DNA from: a virus
Strand: one strand, 5' to 3'
Virus record (IMG/VR): IMGVR_UViG_3300027839_000007
Span: 21,546 to 85,545 of that record
Length of the DNA: 64,000 nt
Below are positions 15,526 to 25,829 of the stretch, one piece after another. The first letter of the stretch is position 1; every line of letters begins with the position of its first letter. Below the pieces are notes generated by a model, which was given only the letters and a program-made list of their open reading frames with translations, had not been told where the DNA came from and made no database searches. Position numbers and translations under genes: made by a program.

Positions 15526-18500
15526 TGGCTGACAAACCGGTATTTCCTTCTCTCCTTAACATTGGGGAAGAGAAGAAGAAGAAAGAGGAGCGCGAGCGTC
15601 GTAAAGACCCCAATTTTCCCTGGATGCCGCTCGGGGTTGCTGGTGGCCTAGGGCTGGGCGGACTCGGCGCATATCAGGCTGGGCGCGGCATGGGTGCTGT
15701 CGGAGAGGCTACGTTCGCAGACTTTTATGATTTTATGCACAAGGCACGCGGAGGGGCTCCGTCATTTAAGCCCTGGGACTGGGTAAAAGGTAAGCCCTGG
15801 GAAGCCAACCCAGACGCCGTCGCCAGTTTCGAGGCCGACGAGGCTAAGGGCCGGTACTTTGATGCCATACAGCCCAGCGAAGCTCTTCTCAAAGCTCGCG
15901 TGTCCAGCCTTGACACGAGTGTTTTGCAGCAAGGGAACGATGTTATCTCGTTCACCTTAAACGCCGAGGATATGCTTGGCTCCCAGATGGGATATTTCGG
16001 ACTGGGTGCCACCCTGATGGGTGAGCCTCTCTACGAAGGAGGGGCTACCGGCCTTGACGCTATGATGGGGGCGCGTAGTCCCAGGCAGAACTGGTGGTTT
16101 AAGAAGCTTTTTCCTATTGATGATATTTATGCTGGGCATGGCACCACCAAGTCGCAGTTCGGAGTTGATCCCACGCGGGGCTGGCCAGGTAAACGAGAAG
16201 AGACGACAACCAAGCACAAGCTTCCCGGCCTCGCCAGAGGTGAGAAGATTGAATCATCCCCAGGCCACAAGAGTGATAGTCAGACTGACAAAAGCCGACT
16301 TAGTGGGTATGTGCTGCCAGAGGCGTTGTACAGGGGTACCCCTGAGACAAATCCCAGGCACTGGAAACATCATGCGCGTAAGCTTCGTGGATTAGATTTC
16401 CCCAATACGGGGGGTGCTTGGTTACAACAACCCCGTCAGCAGGATCTGGCTGAGAAACACCAGCACCGCGAGGTTGCGCGTTGGCCACACACCGACCCGA
16501 ATACTGGACAAGATGTAGGCGGGTACTGGGGTGGTGTCGAGGGGCATTACGGAGGGTTTTCTAGAAGCCCTGCGCATGCAATGGAGCAGCTCTATCTCGA
16601 AACGTATAGCGCCGTAGACGGAAGCATTAATAAGCTTGGCCAGGCTAGGCAATACGCACTCCAGCAAGTTGCCCAAGGACTTAATCCGGCTAGTTTTAAA
16701 GAGGCCTACATAGATAAGTTTGTAGAGCTGTGGAGCCCGGTTGATACAGAGGGGCAGCACCCGTGGTCACAGGACTTCATGCCACAGCAAGGTGAAACTT
16801 CACTGGCCGCCCGAGCTAAGGCCCAGGCTGCGCTGGCCGCGGCACAAGCCAACCAGAAAAAGTACCTGGAGCTTCATCCGGGCCTGCAGCCTGGCGACGC
16901 GGGGCCGGTCGATGTTACGCAGACGCAGGCGCAGACGCAGGCGCTGGCTAAGGCGGTAACTGAGGCCGAGACCGCGTCGACGGCCGCCGCTCGTCCGTGG
17001 ACAACGTCAACCGGTTTGCTCGGAGCGGCTACGGCTACTGCAACAAAGCAGCCATTTGTACGCAGAAAGATACGTAATACTGCGTCAAAGATCATTGATG
17101 TCGTAGAGAGAAGGCTTGCGGAGCGTGGGGGACAGCCCGAGCGCGGCCTTGATCCTACCTGGGAGGCCAAGTACCCCGTTAACTTAGCTGCGCTACAAAA
17201 GCAGCGTGCCGCTGATCCGCTGTCTGCCACGTACAACAAGAAATTTGTTGATCAGACGCCCGCTATCAGGCATGTACTTGGCCTCAAAGATCATAAAGCC
17301 ACTGCCGAGGCCATGCATGACGTACAGCGACATGCTATGAAGATTCAAGAAGAGCTGGCCGAGCAGGGACTGAATCCGCTGGAAGTCACCAAGAAGATTT
17401 ATGAGTCTTTGCAGGATCCGCAAAACGAACAACTGGGGACGATTGCTCAGCTGGCTTCTACTGGTGGCGGTCCTCTTGTTTTTCCATTATCTGCAGTCGC
17501 TTACAGGGCGATTGGAGAAGCCATGGCTGTGCCCGGGCACGTTGCGCGGGGAGCTAAAGCATTGTCACCGTATTTCAAGTATATTGGTGCAGGGATGCTT
17601 GGACTGGGATCCATCTACGGGATTCATGCGATACATAAGTACTTCAAAGAAAAGCGGCGGTTCGAAGAACAAGAAGAAGAATTAGAAAAGGAGAGCGCTG
17701 TGAGTGCCTTTCTAAAGTTTGCGAGTGATCTCATTACCAAGAGTGCGGCTGTTGGTGATGATGATGATAAGGATGACTCCAAGTCTGATAAGAAGTCAGA
17801 CAAGCCTAAGGCTAAGCCCAAGGCCAAAGCCAAGGCTAAGCCCAAGGTATCCAATGAACCGGGATCCGCTAGCGCTGAGGGTAAGTCTGACGAACCCAGC
17901 TATGCGAAGGAGCCACGACCCAATCTGACATGGGGCGAGGAGTGGGACGAGAGCAAGATTGATCCAGACTACCGTCCGTACTTGGATGAAAGACAGGACG
18001 CTAGTACCAGAAGCTCTGCACGTATTTCCAATGAACGACGAAAACGTTTCAACAATCCCAGCAGCGGTGGGTTCACGTATAATGCCCAAGGTAGCCGACG
18101 TAAGATGCGACCGGGCGAGAGTTACCCGAATGAAGATCAGTTTCTCTTCCAGGCTCTTGCTAAAAACCCTAATTATTTGACGAACCCAGAGGCGATCAAA
18201 CACTACAAACAGAAGTATCCTGGTTTGATTAGGAACGCTGCACAGGCTCGTCGGGAGAACCGTCGAGGCGGCGGCCAAAGCATTGCCCAGAGTTGGCGCG
18301 CATACAGTCAAAAACGGAGTCGCGTTCCGCAGAAGGAGGTTGATCCACAAGCTAAGGGGCCTAGGGCAGGTGGGGCGAAGTCTAAAGCCCAGGGGCAGCA
18401 GCCGTCAGCACCTGCTCAACCATCGACTGGCGATGCAGCCATTGAAGAACTCAAGAGGATTCGCGGGGTATCCCCGAGCGATAGTGGTGCTGCGAGCAGG

Positions 18501-19961
18501 GCAATGGCTAGTGGTCGCGATGGTGCTGAGAGTTACAAAGTGCGGGATATCCCCGGGTACAGTGATGATACAGTCCCGGCGCCCTACCAGAATCGAACTA
18601 AGTCGAAAAGCTGGCTTGAGCCCAGTCACGGGGATGACACCTACGGTGGTCAGTCCGCCTTTGATCCCGCGTACCGGGCTCACGTGAAGAACCGTACGGA
18701 CCTAGCCAATCGGAATATTGATACGTATAACTCGATGGGACGTAGGGGTGGATCGCTCGAAAGCCGAGATGCCTCACTGGAGGCGATGGGCCTGCCCAGT
18801 CGTGAAGAGATGGCCAGGCGCCACGGGTCATACGGAAAGTTCACCAAGCAGCGCGGCGGCAAGGGCGGGCATATTGACACTACGGGCCTAGGCGGTCGTA
18901 TGGCCAACCTCGCCCACATGCGCGCTAATCAAGGGCCAGCGCTGCAGCAACGTGCTGCACGCAAGCAACAGGAGCGTGAACAGCTTGATGCAGATGTCCA
19001 GGCTGGTAGAGACAGGGGACATATGACCCGGGTTAACGCCTTAAGTCGTATGACCGGTCTACCTCTCGACGCGCAGTCTACGCCGCAAGAGCTGCGGGAC
19101 GCCCAGACATCCTGGCGTCTGCAGAATGCGGGACGGAAGCAGCGTAGACGGACTCATGGCGCTATCAGCAATAGGGCGGTGCAGTTGGTAAACGAGGAGG
19201 GCTACAGCTCGGGCGATGCCATGCGTATGGCGCAAGAAGAATATGCCAACAAGAGCGCCCCGCCGAAGCCACGTATGTCCGACAGTAGAGCGCGCAGTAA
19301 TACGCAACGGACGGTCACCGATCTCGACCGGCAAATCCGGCAAGCCAGGAGTCCCAGGCATAAGGCGACCCTACGTGGTCGTCGCCGGATCGCCCAGCGG
19401 AGACTCGATCAACTGAACGATCAAGCCCAGGCGCCAGCAGCACGGGCAATGGCACAAGGACGGCAGCCGCAGCCAAGTGCTGACAGACCGGGTGGTCGGC
19501 CCGAGACAGCCCAGCCTGTGTCGGGTCAGCCAGGTGCTATGGGATGGCCGGGTGGGCCAACAGCATTACCTGGTGATCCGAAGCAGACTCCACCTGCGCA
19601 GGCCCCTACATCTCCGCCGCCGTCTCCCACGCCCAAAGATCTTCCTAAGGACCTTCCCCCCGGCAAGCAGCATCGTAGTGGGATGATGGAGCGAGTCCCG
19701 CAACCGCCTGTCCGTCCGCCTGCCAGGCCGTCGACTGGTGGGGATCATCTTCCCCCGCCAGTACCGGCAGCACCGCCTACTGGGGCCGGGTCGTCGCCGA
19801 AGCTGCCGCCAAGGAAACAGCCGGGTCCGCAGGGCGGCGCAACCTCTGGTAGGGGTGGTATTTTCAGTAGGCCTCCAACCACCGGCGAGCCTTTCGAGGG
19901 ACCGAAGCCGACGCCAATTAAGCCCAGACCGCAGGGCGTGGTGGGGCCAAAAACGAAGTAG
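15525..19961 (+). CDS. Giant low-complexity virion protein candidate, 1478 aa
   Basis: No recognised enzyme domain. A charged N-terminus is followed by a glycine-rich hydrophobic stretch (34-62), a long folded-looking region to about 680 with many aromatic residues, a second hydrophobic segment near 684-706, then a Lys/Asp and K-A-K-P-K-rich linker and about 700 residues of Arg/Gln/Ser/Pro-rich disordered sequence. Contains the recurrent T-K-S-A motif near 742. Size and composition suggest an internal virion or ejection protein. The closest neighbour in character is the next gene. Confidence 0.75.
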   Translation: MADKPVFPSLLNIGEEKKKKEERERRKDPNFPWMPLGVAGGLGLGGLGAYQAGRGMGAVGEATFADFYDFMHKARGGAPSFKPWDWVKGKPWEANPDAVASFEADEAKGRYFDAIQPSEALLKARVSSLDTSVLQQGNDVISFTLNAEDMLGSQMGYFGLGATLMGEPLYEGGATGLDAMMGARSPRQNWWFKKLFPIDDIYAGHGTTKSQFGVDPTRGWPGKREETTTKHKLPGLARGEKIESSPGHKSDSQTDKSRLSGYVLPEALYRGTPETNPRHWKHHARKLRGLDFPNTGGAWLQQPRQQDLAEKHQHREVARWPHTDPNTGQDVGGYWGGVEGHYGGFSRSPAHAMEQLYLETYSAVDGSINKLGQARQYALQQVAQGLNPASFKEAYIDKFVELWSPVDTEGQHPWSQDFMPQQGETSLAARAKAQAALAAAQANQKKYLELHPGLQPGDAGPVDVTQTQAQTQALAKAVTEAETASTAAARPWTTSTGLLGAATATATKQPFVRRKIRNTASKIIDVVERRLAERGGQPERGLDPTWEAKYPVNLAALQKQRAADPLSATYNKKFVDQTPAIRHVLGLKDHKATAEAMHDVQRHAMKIQEELAEQGLNPLEVTKKIYESLQDPQNEQLGTIAQLASTGGGPLVFPLSAVAYRAIGEAMAVPGHVARGAKALSPYFKYIGAGMLGLGSIYGIHAIHKYFKEKRRFEEQEEELEKESAVSAFLKFASDLITKSAAVGDDDDKDDSKSDKKSDKPKAKPKAKAKAKPKVSNEPGSASAEGKSDEPSYAKEPRPNLTWGEEWDESKIDPDYRPYLDERQDASTRSSARISNERRKRFNNPSSGGFTYNAQGSRRKMRPGESYPNEDQFLFQALAKNPNYLTNPEAIKHYKQKYPGLIRNAAQARRENRRGGGQSIAQSWRAYSQKRSRVPQKEVDPQAKGPRAGGAKSKAQGQQPSAPAQPSTGDAAIEELKRIRGVSPSDSGAASRAMASGRDGAESYKVRDIPGYSDDTVPAPYQNRTKSKSWLEPSHGDDTYGGQSAFDPAYRAHVKNRTDLANRNIDTYNSMGRRGGSLESRDASLEAMGLPSREEMARRHGSYGKFTKQRGGKGGHIDTTGLGGRMANLAHMRANQGPALQQRAARKQQEREQLDADVQAGRDRGHMTRVNALSRMTGLPLDAQSTPQELRDAQTSWRLQNAGRKQRRRTHGAISNRAVQLVNEEGYSSGDAMRMAQEEYANKSAPPKPRMSDSRARSNTQRTVTDLDRQIRQARSPRHKATLRGRRRIAQRRLDQLNDQAQAPAARAMAQGRQPQPSADRPGGRPETAQPVSGQPGAMGWPGGPTALPGDPKQTPPAQAPTSPPPSPTPKDLPKDLPPGKQHRSGMMERVPQPPVRPPARPSTGGDHLPPPVPAAPPTGAGSSPKLPPRKQPGPQGGATSGRGGIFSRPPTTGEPFEGPKPTPIKPRPQGVVGPKTK

Positions 19962-19974
19962 GAATACGCTCACG

Positions 19975-22900
19975 ATGAGCAATGTAACTAAGACAGACGC
20001 CGAAGCTTTCTGTAGTGGCGTCATGGATTACTGCAGCCAGCACGGTTACGGTCCGGAGACCGTTGAACTGATGCTGAAGCGTGCAGCGGAAATGGTTCCG
20101 GATCTCGCTGAAGAGCTGGAGAAGACGGGGCAGCCGTTCCCATTCTCGTCCCCGAGGCTCCTCACTGGCAGTGCCCCGCCACCAGCAGAGGATACTAGGG
20201 AGGATATAGTCCGCCGAAATAGCGAGGCTGCCGCGCTCCGCGAGCGGAATCGTGGCGGGCTATGGGATTCCAAGACCGGTGAGCCGTACTGGTTCCCGTC
20301 GGAAATGGCTGCGGAAGAGCAGCGGCAGCACCAAGCGCGTACTAGTTTCAAGCGCCTTTATCCGTATTACGACGAAAAGGGGAAGGCTATTCCCGGGCAG
20401 CAGCCCTGGAAACAACGTGGTAATCCTGGCGCGTACGATCTCGGGAGGAAAGCCCACGCCAAACGACTCGAAACGCCCCATCAAGCGGCAAATCGATCCA
20501 CTCCGTACCAGCCGCCGACCCGGGCACACTTGCGCAAGATGACGGGCATGCAACGCCTGGCGCACCGGCGACTTGCCCAGATGCACGATGAGGTTGGCGG
20601 TGGTAAGCAGTTCATTGCTAATCGCGGCAGGCTTGAGCCCACTCCCTCGCCTGAAGTCACCAATCTGCTCAACAGGCGTGGCGACTCCTATCCTTTCTTG
20701 AAAAGCGTACAACGGGCAGGTTCTGAAGACTTCCAGAAAATTCCCCCGGAGGAATGGAATACAGCACAGGGTGTAAAGTTCCGTGACTGGCAGTGGGATC
20801 CCGAGGAGACTAAATGGAATAGAGTGGACCCGGGTTCATGGACCGATTTGGGGCAGCGGATCTCGTCTGCGCCTGCCTGGGAATCCACTGGAGGCGAAGC
20901 CATATCGGGAGCGTTTCTGACTGCCGGGGACGTCATTGGCAATACCTACTCTGGACTCACGGGCGCGCTAGCCGCGCCTATTGCTGCGACGCTGGGTGTT
21001 GGTGCCTCGGCGGCCTACCAAGGCGGCCGCGCTACTGATTATCTTAGAGGATTGCCAGAGCCATCCTCGTGGACCAATAGTGCAAGAGCAGGCGCGGATT
21101 CTCTTTGGGGCGGTGCATTAGCTGCCCGAGAGGACGTAGCTCGCGCGGTTCCGTTCTTTGGGAAGCATTACACCGGTAAGGACTACTTCCAGTGGTCACC
21201 ATACTTCTCCAAGCGTGATCCTAATACCAGCGAATGGAAAGGTACCCCGGGCTCGAACGCTCCTAATCCGTCTTTGGTGGCGTATCTAAATGAACAGAGG
21301 CGGAAGTTCCCTGCCGGGTCGTGGATAGACCGTGATTGGCTTCACAAGCCGCGGAACTTCTTTCCCGGCATGGGCCTGACGCCTCCTGAGCATACGGCTG
21401 CTGGTGTTGCTGAAGTCTTATCACCGTTCGCCGGAGCGTCAGCGGCACGTCTGGTCAAAACTGTAGCCAGGCGGACGGGCCGCGGTCTACGCATGTCGCG
21501 GTGGGCGCGAAAACCAGCTCACCTCGTGATGGGTTTCAAGAACAGTGACCAGGTGAGAAGGGCGTTGAGGCAGGGCGGATACGGGCTTGGCCTCCGCCGC
21601 GCTAATCCGTTGTATCGGATGGGCAAAGCGGTGGAACACTGGGGCAATAAAGCGCCTCCGCGTGTTGGAATGGTTACGTCGATACAAAACGGACTCAGAA
21701 GCGCAACATCACCGAAAGTATGGGCCCAGCGTGCAGGCAATGCGTTCCGCGACCCAATGATGGCCGCGCGCAGTGCGGGCAGGGTCGCGGGCAGGGTCGC
21801 GGGCAAAGTTCCAACAACGGCCGTAGTGCTCCAATCGGGTGCGGTGACGGCAATGGGCGGTTTCGGTAGCGATGAAGGTATGCAGCGACAAGGTGACATG
21901 TGGGATCGGATATGGGATTCAGCGTTTGGTGACCGTCAGGACAACGTCGGTGGAGTCGAGGGATTACTTGACATAGGTTGGCCAGCTAGAGGCTCCATCC
22001 CAACACGGGCGATGACAGTGGGGTCAACGCACTTCACAGATACGGTGCCATACCCACTCTCCGCCGACAAGAAAACTCCCGACGGCCAACGCGTGCTTGG
22101 TATGGATTGGCGAAGCGCGGCACTTGATTCGGCGGCACGTGCGCATCCGTTGCTCAATTCCTTCTACCGCATCGAAATCGAGCCGGGCGGGGAAAAGAAG
22201 GCGCAGGCAGAAGCGCAGCGGTTGATAACAGATGGGAAGTACGGACGTGAATTCGGGCAACTTCCTCCCGAGTTCCTGCCAAATGAAATGATACGGGACA
22301 TGCATGGCATAGATGTCCCGGTATCTCGTTTCCAGTGGTACGTGGAACGACAAGAAGGCATGTCCGACGCGCAGTTTCGTGCGGCGCAGGACGCGCAGCT
22401 GGCTAACCTCAAGGTGATTGAAGTTCCGGACCCGGCTCAACCAGGTGGCAGCCGGGTGAAGCGTTACTTGACGTTCAAGTCTGCTTGGGAGCAGGTTGAT
22501 CAGCTTGACGAGAAGAACAGGCACGCGGAGGGGGTGGACCGTCACTCGATTAGTCTTCCTGGAACATCGACTTTCTCTCGCAGGATTGCACCCAGGCTTA
22601 ATCCACAGGATATTGAGTACCAGGAAAAGGTGTATAAGCGACATGCGCTCCGCAAGGCGGCGTTCATGGCTGATCCAGATGTGGAGGCTGCAACTCGTGG
22701 TTGGGCTGAGTATGTTGGTGAGCTCTATTCTAGAAAGATCAAGCCGCAGTATTACATGGAGCAGCAGTATCCGGGCGTGCGGGAGCGCAGGCAGAAACAG
22801 GAGCAACAGGAGCAACAGGAGCAACAGGAGCAGCTGCAGCGGCGGCGGAATCCTGTTGGTCCTGTGCAGGAGCCGCCACCCTACCTGCAGCGGCCATCCG

Positions 22901-24549
22901 CTGGTACTCCCAGTAGATCAAGTCTCTTGTTACGCGGCACGGATGATAGCAACGCAATCTCATCGCAGTTGGATGATCCAATGAAAAAAAGCAATTGGCG
23001 CCCACGTATCACTGTTGACTCCCAGTCCGTTGATGCGCTCTTCGGATCGTTTAATCGTCCGTCCTGCATGACGAAGAAGTCGCAGCAGCCATCCACGCCG
23101 CTCGATGCGGGGCCGCCGCTGAGCGAAGACCCGCCAGGGCCCGAGCTGCTCTCAGAAGGCGACATCCCGCCAGAGTGGCTCTCAGAAGAAAGTGCTTCAC
23201 CAGTCGTTGACTTGCCGGAAAGCGGAACTCCGGTGCTACCTACTACAGATGTTATCGCACCCGAGACCTATCTCCCGCCGCCTCGGAATGACGGTCCCAG
23301 CCCCCCACCGCTCAGTGCGGGGCCGCTTCCGCCATTGCGGGCGAAGCCTTATGATCCTCGCGTACCCTGGACCCAACCCCCTGAGGGAACACTGGAACGC
23401 CCCATGGCGCCGACTGGTATTCCTGACTCGTTCTTGTACGGAGATATGGACAACAACGTGTTTGATGAGATGGTGACTGCTGATGATCAGAAGCCATGGG
23501 CTGCACTTGAAACTTACAAGCAAGAGTTGACGGAGTATCTCACGAGTTCTGAGAGCACTGGTGTACATGCAACTCCCGAGAGTCCTGCTGCTGGCGTTGG
23601 GCATACTACGGATGCAGTTCGGCAGGATGCTACCAAGGAATTGCTGCGCATCCATATGATTCAGCAGGCTCGTGACCTGAGAACGAAGCTTGGCAATGAT
23701 ACGCCCGTGTATCCGCAGCAGATCGCTGCCACGGCTGATAAGTTTATGAAGAAGTTTAAAGTTGACGGGGTGATCGACAACGAAGATGTGGGGACTATAG
23801 CCGATCATAATAGTGAGATAGCTGCCATGCTTGCGCAGGCACCGGACGCGAGTGGGTTCGGTAAGGTCAAGGATTTCCTGCAGGATCGTAGTCCATTGGA
23901 ACTTGGACTGTTGATGGTGGGCATACCCCTGGCACTCATAGGTCTGTTTGGTGCGATCAGTGGAGAAGGCGGCTTCGGTAGCTTCATGGCACTGTTACTT
24001 GGTGGTGCTGCCACCGCTGCTGGCTTAGGTGCTTTCGGGCGTTTCAAGAAGACGAAGCCCAGTATTCCCAGCGCCACGGCCGCGGGCCCTGCAGGTTTAC
24101 ACAAGGGCAGGGGTGTTGACGCTATGGTGGCGTTATATGATTCTCCACCGACGGAAGCCGTACCAGAGCCCAAAAGTACGGCTATGAACGCCCTTGATGC
24201 TCACCTGTGGCGTGATGCGCAGCGCCCGGGGAAAGGTGGTCCATTGGAGCCGCAATTGCAGAAGCTGTTGAAAGCTTTGCACGGCGACTGGGCGGAGAAG
24301 AAGCTGGCGAGGAACTGGCCGCTGTCCCCGGTATTCGGTATGGATGATGCAGGTATTTTGGCACATGGCGCAGCGGAGATGGGAGTTACTCCCGCTATGG
24401 CTGGAAAACTTATCAAGATCTACCAACAGCTTCTGACGCGGCGGAAGAGCCACCCACGTTATCAGCCAGCCCAGAAGCCGGAAGTTCCCGGAGCATCCGA
24501 TGATGGCACCCCGACCCGGGAAGGTGCTCCGGTCAAACCGGATTTCTAG
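19975..24549 (+). CDS. Giant virion protein candidate with membrane segments, 1524 aa
   Basis: The start at 19975 is preferred over upstream codons because the sequence turns natural there (M-S-N-V-T-K-T-D) and the gene follows the previous stop by 13 bases. An N-terminal helical domain (1-60) is followed by an Arg/Pro-rich linker, a glycine/alanine-rich hydrophobic stretch near 307-350, a long mixed region, EQQ repeats near 942-953, a Pro/Ser-rich disordered part, then a strong two-pass hydrophobic region (about 1308-1358) and a compact C-terminal domain. Probably an ejection or internal virion protein; no enzyme motif seen. Confidence 0.75.
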   Translation: MSNVTKTDAEAFCSGVMDYCSQHGYGPETVELMLKRAAEMVPDLAEELEKTGQPFPFSSPRLLTGSAPPPAEDTREDIVRRNSEAAALRERNRGGLWDSKTGEPYWFPSEMAAEEQRQHQARTSFKRLYPYYDEKGKAIPGQQPWKQRGNPGAYDLGRKAHAKRLETPHQAANRSTPYQPPTRAHLRKMTGMQRLAHRRLAQMHDEVGGGKQFIANRGRLEPTPSPEVTNLLNRRGDSYPFLKSVQRAGSEDFQKIPPEEWNTAQGVKFRDWQWDPEETKWNRVDPGSWTDLGQRISSAPAWESTGGEAISGAFLTAGDVIGNTYSGLTGALAAPIAATLGVGASAAYQGGRATDYLRGLPEPSSWTNSARAGADSLWGGALAAREDVARAVPFFGKHYTGKDYFQWSPYFSKRDPNTSEWKGTPGSNAPNPSLVAYLNEQRRKFPAGSWIDRDWLHKPRNFFPGMGLTPPEHTAAGVAEVLSPFAGASAARLVKTVARRTGRGLRMSRWARKPAHLVMGFKNSDQVRRALRQGGYGLGLRRANPLYRMGKAVEHWGNKAPPRVGMVTSIQNGLRSATSPKVWAQRAGNAFRDPMMAARSAGRVAGRVAGKVPTTAVVLQSGAVTAMGGFGSDEGMQRQGDMWDRIWDSAFGDRQDNVGGVEGLLDIGWPARGSIPTRAMTVGSTHFTDTVPYPLSADKKTPDGQRVLGMDWRSAALDSAARAHPLLNSFYRIEIEPGGEKKAQAEAQRLITDGKYGREFGQLPPEFLPNEMIRDMHGIDVPVSRFQWYVERQEGMSDAQFRAAQDAQLANLKVIEVPDPAQPGGSRVKRYLTFKSAWEQVDQLDEKNRHAEGVDRHSISLPGTSTFSRRIAPRLNPQDIEYQEKVYKRHALRKAAFMADPDVEAATRGWAEYVGELYSRKIKPQYYMEQQYPGVRERRQKQEQQEQQEQQEQLQRRRNPVGPVQEPPPYLQRPSAGTPSRSSLLLRGTDDSNAISSQLDDPMKKSNWRPRITVDSQSVDALFGSFNRPSCMTKKSQQPSTPLDAGPPLSEDPPGPELLSEGDIPPEWLSEESASPVVDLPESGTPVLPTTDVIAPETYLPPPRNDGPSPPPLSAGPLPPLRAKPYDPRVPWTQPPEGTLERPMAPTGIPDSFLYGDMDNNVFDEMVTADDQKPWAALETYKQELTEYLTSSESTGVHATPESPAAGVGHTTDAVRQDATKELLRIHMIQQARDLRTKLGNDTPVYPQQIAATADKFMKKFKVDGVIDNEDVGTIADHNSEIAAMLAQAPDASGFGKVKDFLQDRSPLELGLLMVGIPLALIGLFGAISGEGGFGSFMALLLGGAATAAGLGAFGRFKKTKPSIPSATAAGPAGLHKGRGVDAMVALYDSPPTEAVPEPKSTAMNALDAHLWRDAQRPGKGGPLEPQLQKLLKALHGDWAEKKLARNWPLSPVFGMDDAGILAHGAAEMGVTPAMAGKLIKIYQQLLTRRKSHPRYQPAQKPEVPGASDDGTPTREGAPVKPDF

Positions 24550-24617
24550 CAGCCGAGCTACGCACTCGAAGTCGCAGGGACTGGCGCTCCACCCGCCCTC
24601 GGCGGGCAGCCGTAGCA

Positions 24618-24641
24618 CTCTCTATTGGCGCCAATAGAGAG
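24618..24641. promoter_or_regulatory. Palindrome copy 2 (24 bp, longest)
   Basis: The longest of the four copies: a perfect 24-bp inverted repeat around TATTGGCGCCAATA. It sits in the 189-base gap before the 24739 gene. The gap also holds a GC hairpin at about 24590-24605 (CCCGCC/GGCGGG) without a T-run, and a hairpin that covers the ribosome-binding site. Confidence 0.75.
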
Positions 24642-24708
24642 ATCGTTTCCGCGGCACAAGGCTTCACAAGGTAGCCTAGTCTGGGTTATCACAAAAGCAT
24701 CGTACTCA

Positions 24709-24732
24709 TCCTCCTTCCATACTTTCGGAGGA
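24709..24732 (+). promoter_or_regulatory. Hairpin covering the Shine-Dalgarno
   Basis: TCCTCC at 24709-24714 can pair perfectly with GGAGGA at 24727-24732, leaving a 12-base loop. GGAGGA is the ribosome-binding site of the GTG at 24739, so the hairpin could lower translation of that gene unless opened. It lies downstream of palindrome copy 2. The pairing is seen; regulation is inferred. Confidence 0.4.
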
Positions 24733-24738
24733 AGTGCT

Positions 24739-25320
24739 GTGCATCCACCAATTGAAGACGCATCACCCAGGCCGCCTGTCCCGTTCATAGATCAGATCAA
24801 TGAGCTCCGCCAGATATGCGTAAAGAGTAATGCTAAGAAGGTGCATAAGGCGGTATTGGCGCTCACGTCAGCTGAGCGACAACGTCGTATGGATCACGGG
24901 CCAAATTCCTACGCAGCGCTGCCCGTGTGCTTCCTAGGCACGGAAATACCTGACGACTTCGAAATCTTCTGGGCAGTGCACGGCCCAGGCCCGTTTTTTG
25001 GAATTGATGGGCATACGACCAGGCGGTCTGTTGACCTTGGCATGGTTTTCCATACCATGTCTCATGATGAAGACAAAGACAAAGACAACCGGCAGGTAGT
25101 CGAGGTCCTGCCACACGGGCTTTGTTTTGTGGAGCAGGAAGACGCCGAGTCCATGGCGTACCTGCTGTCTAGCGCCAGGAAGGCTATCAAGCGCAAGGAG
25201 GCGGAGCACACTCGTTCAGTACTAGGAAAAAAGGAACGAAAACATGTCCGCCGAAAAACACCAAGAAGACCCCCTGACGCTGACGATCCAGGAACAGAAC
25301 CCGGAAGCGCTGACAGCTGA
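24739..25320 (+). CDS. Hypothetical protein, 193 aa
   Basis: Unknown function. GTG at 24739 with GGAGGA upstream is chosen over an ATG at 24625 that lies inside the palindrome. A Pro-rich N-terminus, a helical stretch with many Lys/Arg, a central mixed domain (C-F-L-G-T-E-I-P-D-D-F-E-I-F-W) and a strongly basic, then acidic, disordered C-terminus. It overlaps the next gene by 77 bases, which is unusually long here. Confidence 0.7.
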   Translation: MHPPIEDASPRPPVPFIDQINELRQICVKSNAKKVHKAVLALTSAERQRRMDHGPNSYAALPVCFLGTEIPDDFEIFWAVHGPGPFFGIDGHTTRRSVDLGMVFHTMSHDEDKDKDNRQVVEVLPHGLCFVEQEDAESMAYLLSSARKAIKRKEAEHTRSVLGKKERKHVRRKTPRRPPDADDPGTEPGSADS

Positions 25321-25537
25321 CGGGTTTGATGACGCGATTATTGGTCTCGCGTACCGGGCTGGATCAGAGCCCCTCGTAGCGTACTCGACCAGCCAGTGCA
25401 TCCAGGTGCTGATGGATCGGGACGGGATGACCTACGACGAAGCTGTTGAGTACTTTAATTTCAACGTCGTCGACGCCTACATGGGCGAAGGGACGCCTAT
25501 ATTTATCAGGCAAAAAGACGAGTTTCTGGCATTCTAA
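25244..25537 (+). CDS. Conserved small phage protein, 97 aa
   Basis: The pattern F-D-D-A-I-I-G-L-A-Y-R ... V-A-Y-S-T-S-Q-C-I-Q-V-L-M-D-R-D-G-M then Y-D-E-A-V-E-Y-F-N-F-N-V and G-E-G-T-P-I-F matches a small family very common in tailed phages and prophages but without a known function. Compact alpha/beta fold. The ATG follows GGAACGAAAAC and lies inside the end of the preceding gene. Confidence 0.85.
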   Translation: MSAEKHQEDPLTLTIQEQNPEALTADGFDDAIIGLAYRAGSEPLVAYSTSQCIQVLMDRDGMTYDEAVEYFNFNVVDAYMGEGTPIFIRQKDEFLAF

Positions 25538-25829
25538 TTCCACGAGGCGCCGCGCTGTTATAGAATTCATGTATTACAACTTTCACTCGGATTTGTCGAA
25601 GGTACCGACAGGTTAGGGGATCATGGTTTGTTCACAGGAGGTGGAAAATCGATCCGGGTAACTGGCTCTAGCATAGGCTGCGGGCTGGGAGGCGTGTGGC
25701 GGATGTACCTGCATTTGCCGCCACAAGTTGTCGCCGGTTATTCGGCGGCATAGGACTTTGGGTTGGGGTGTCCAAGGGGTCTTGGTGAAAGTTTTTACTT
25801 ACGTATGTGGCACCACGCGAGGGAACGCA
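25538..25829. other. Gene-poor gap, 292 bases
   Basis: No convincing gene. Contains two very short open frames (12 and 19 codons, at about 25623 and 25694, the second preceded by GGGAGG) and a TATAGAAT-like stretch at about 25560 without a matching -35. No terminator. I see nothing here I can assign. Confidence 0.5.
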
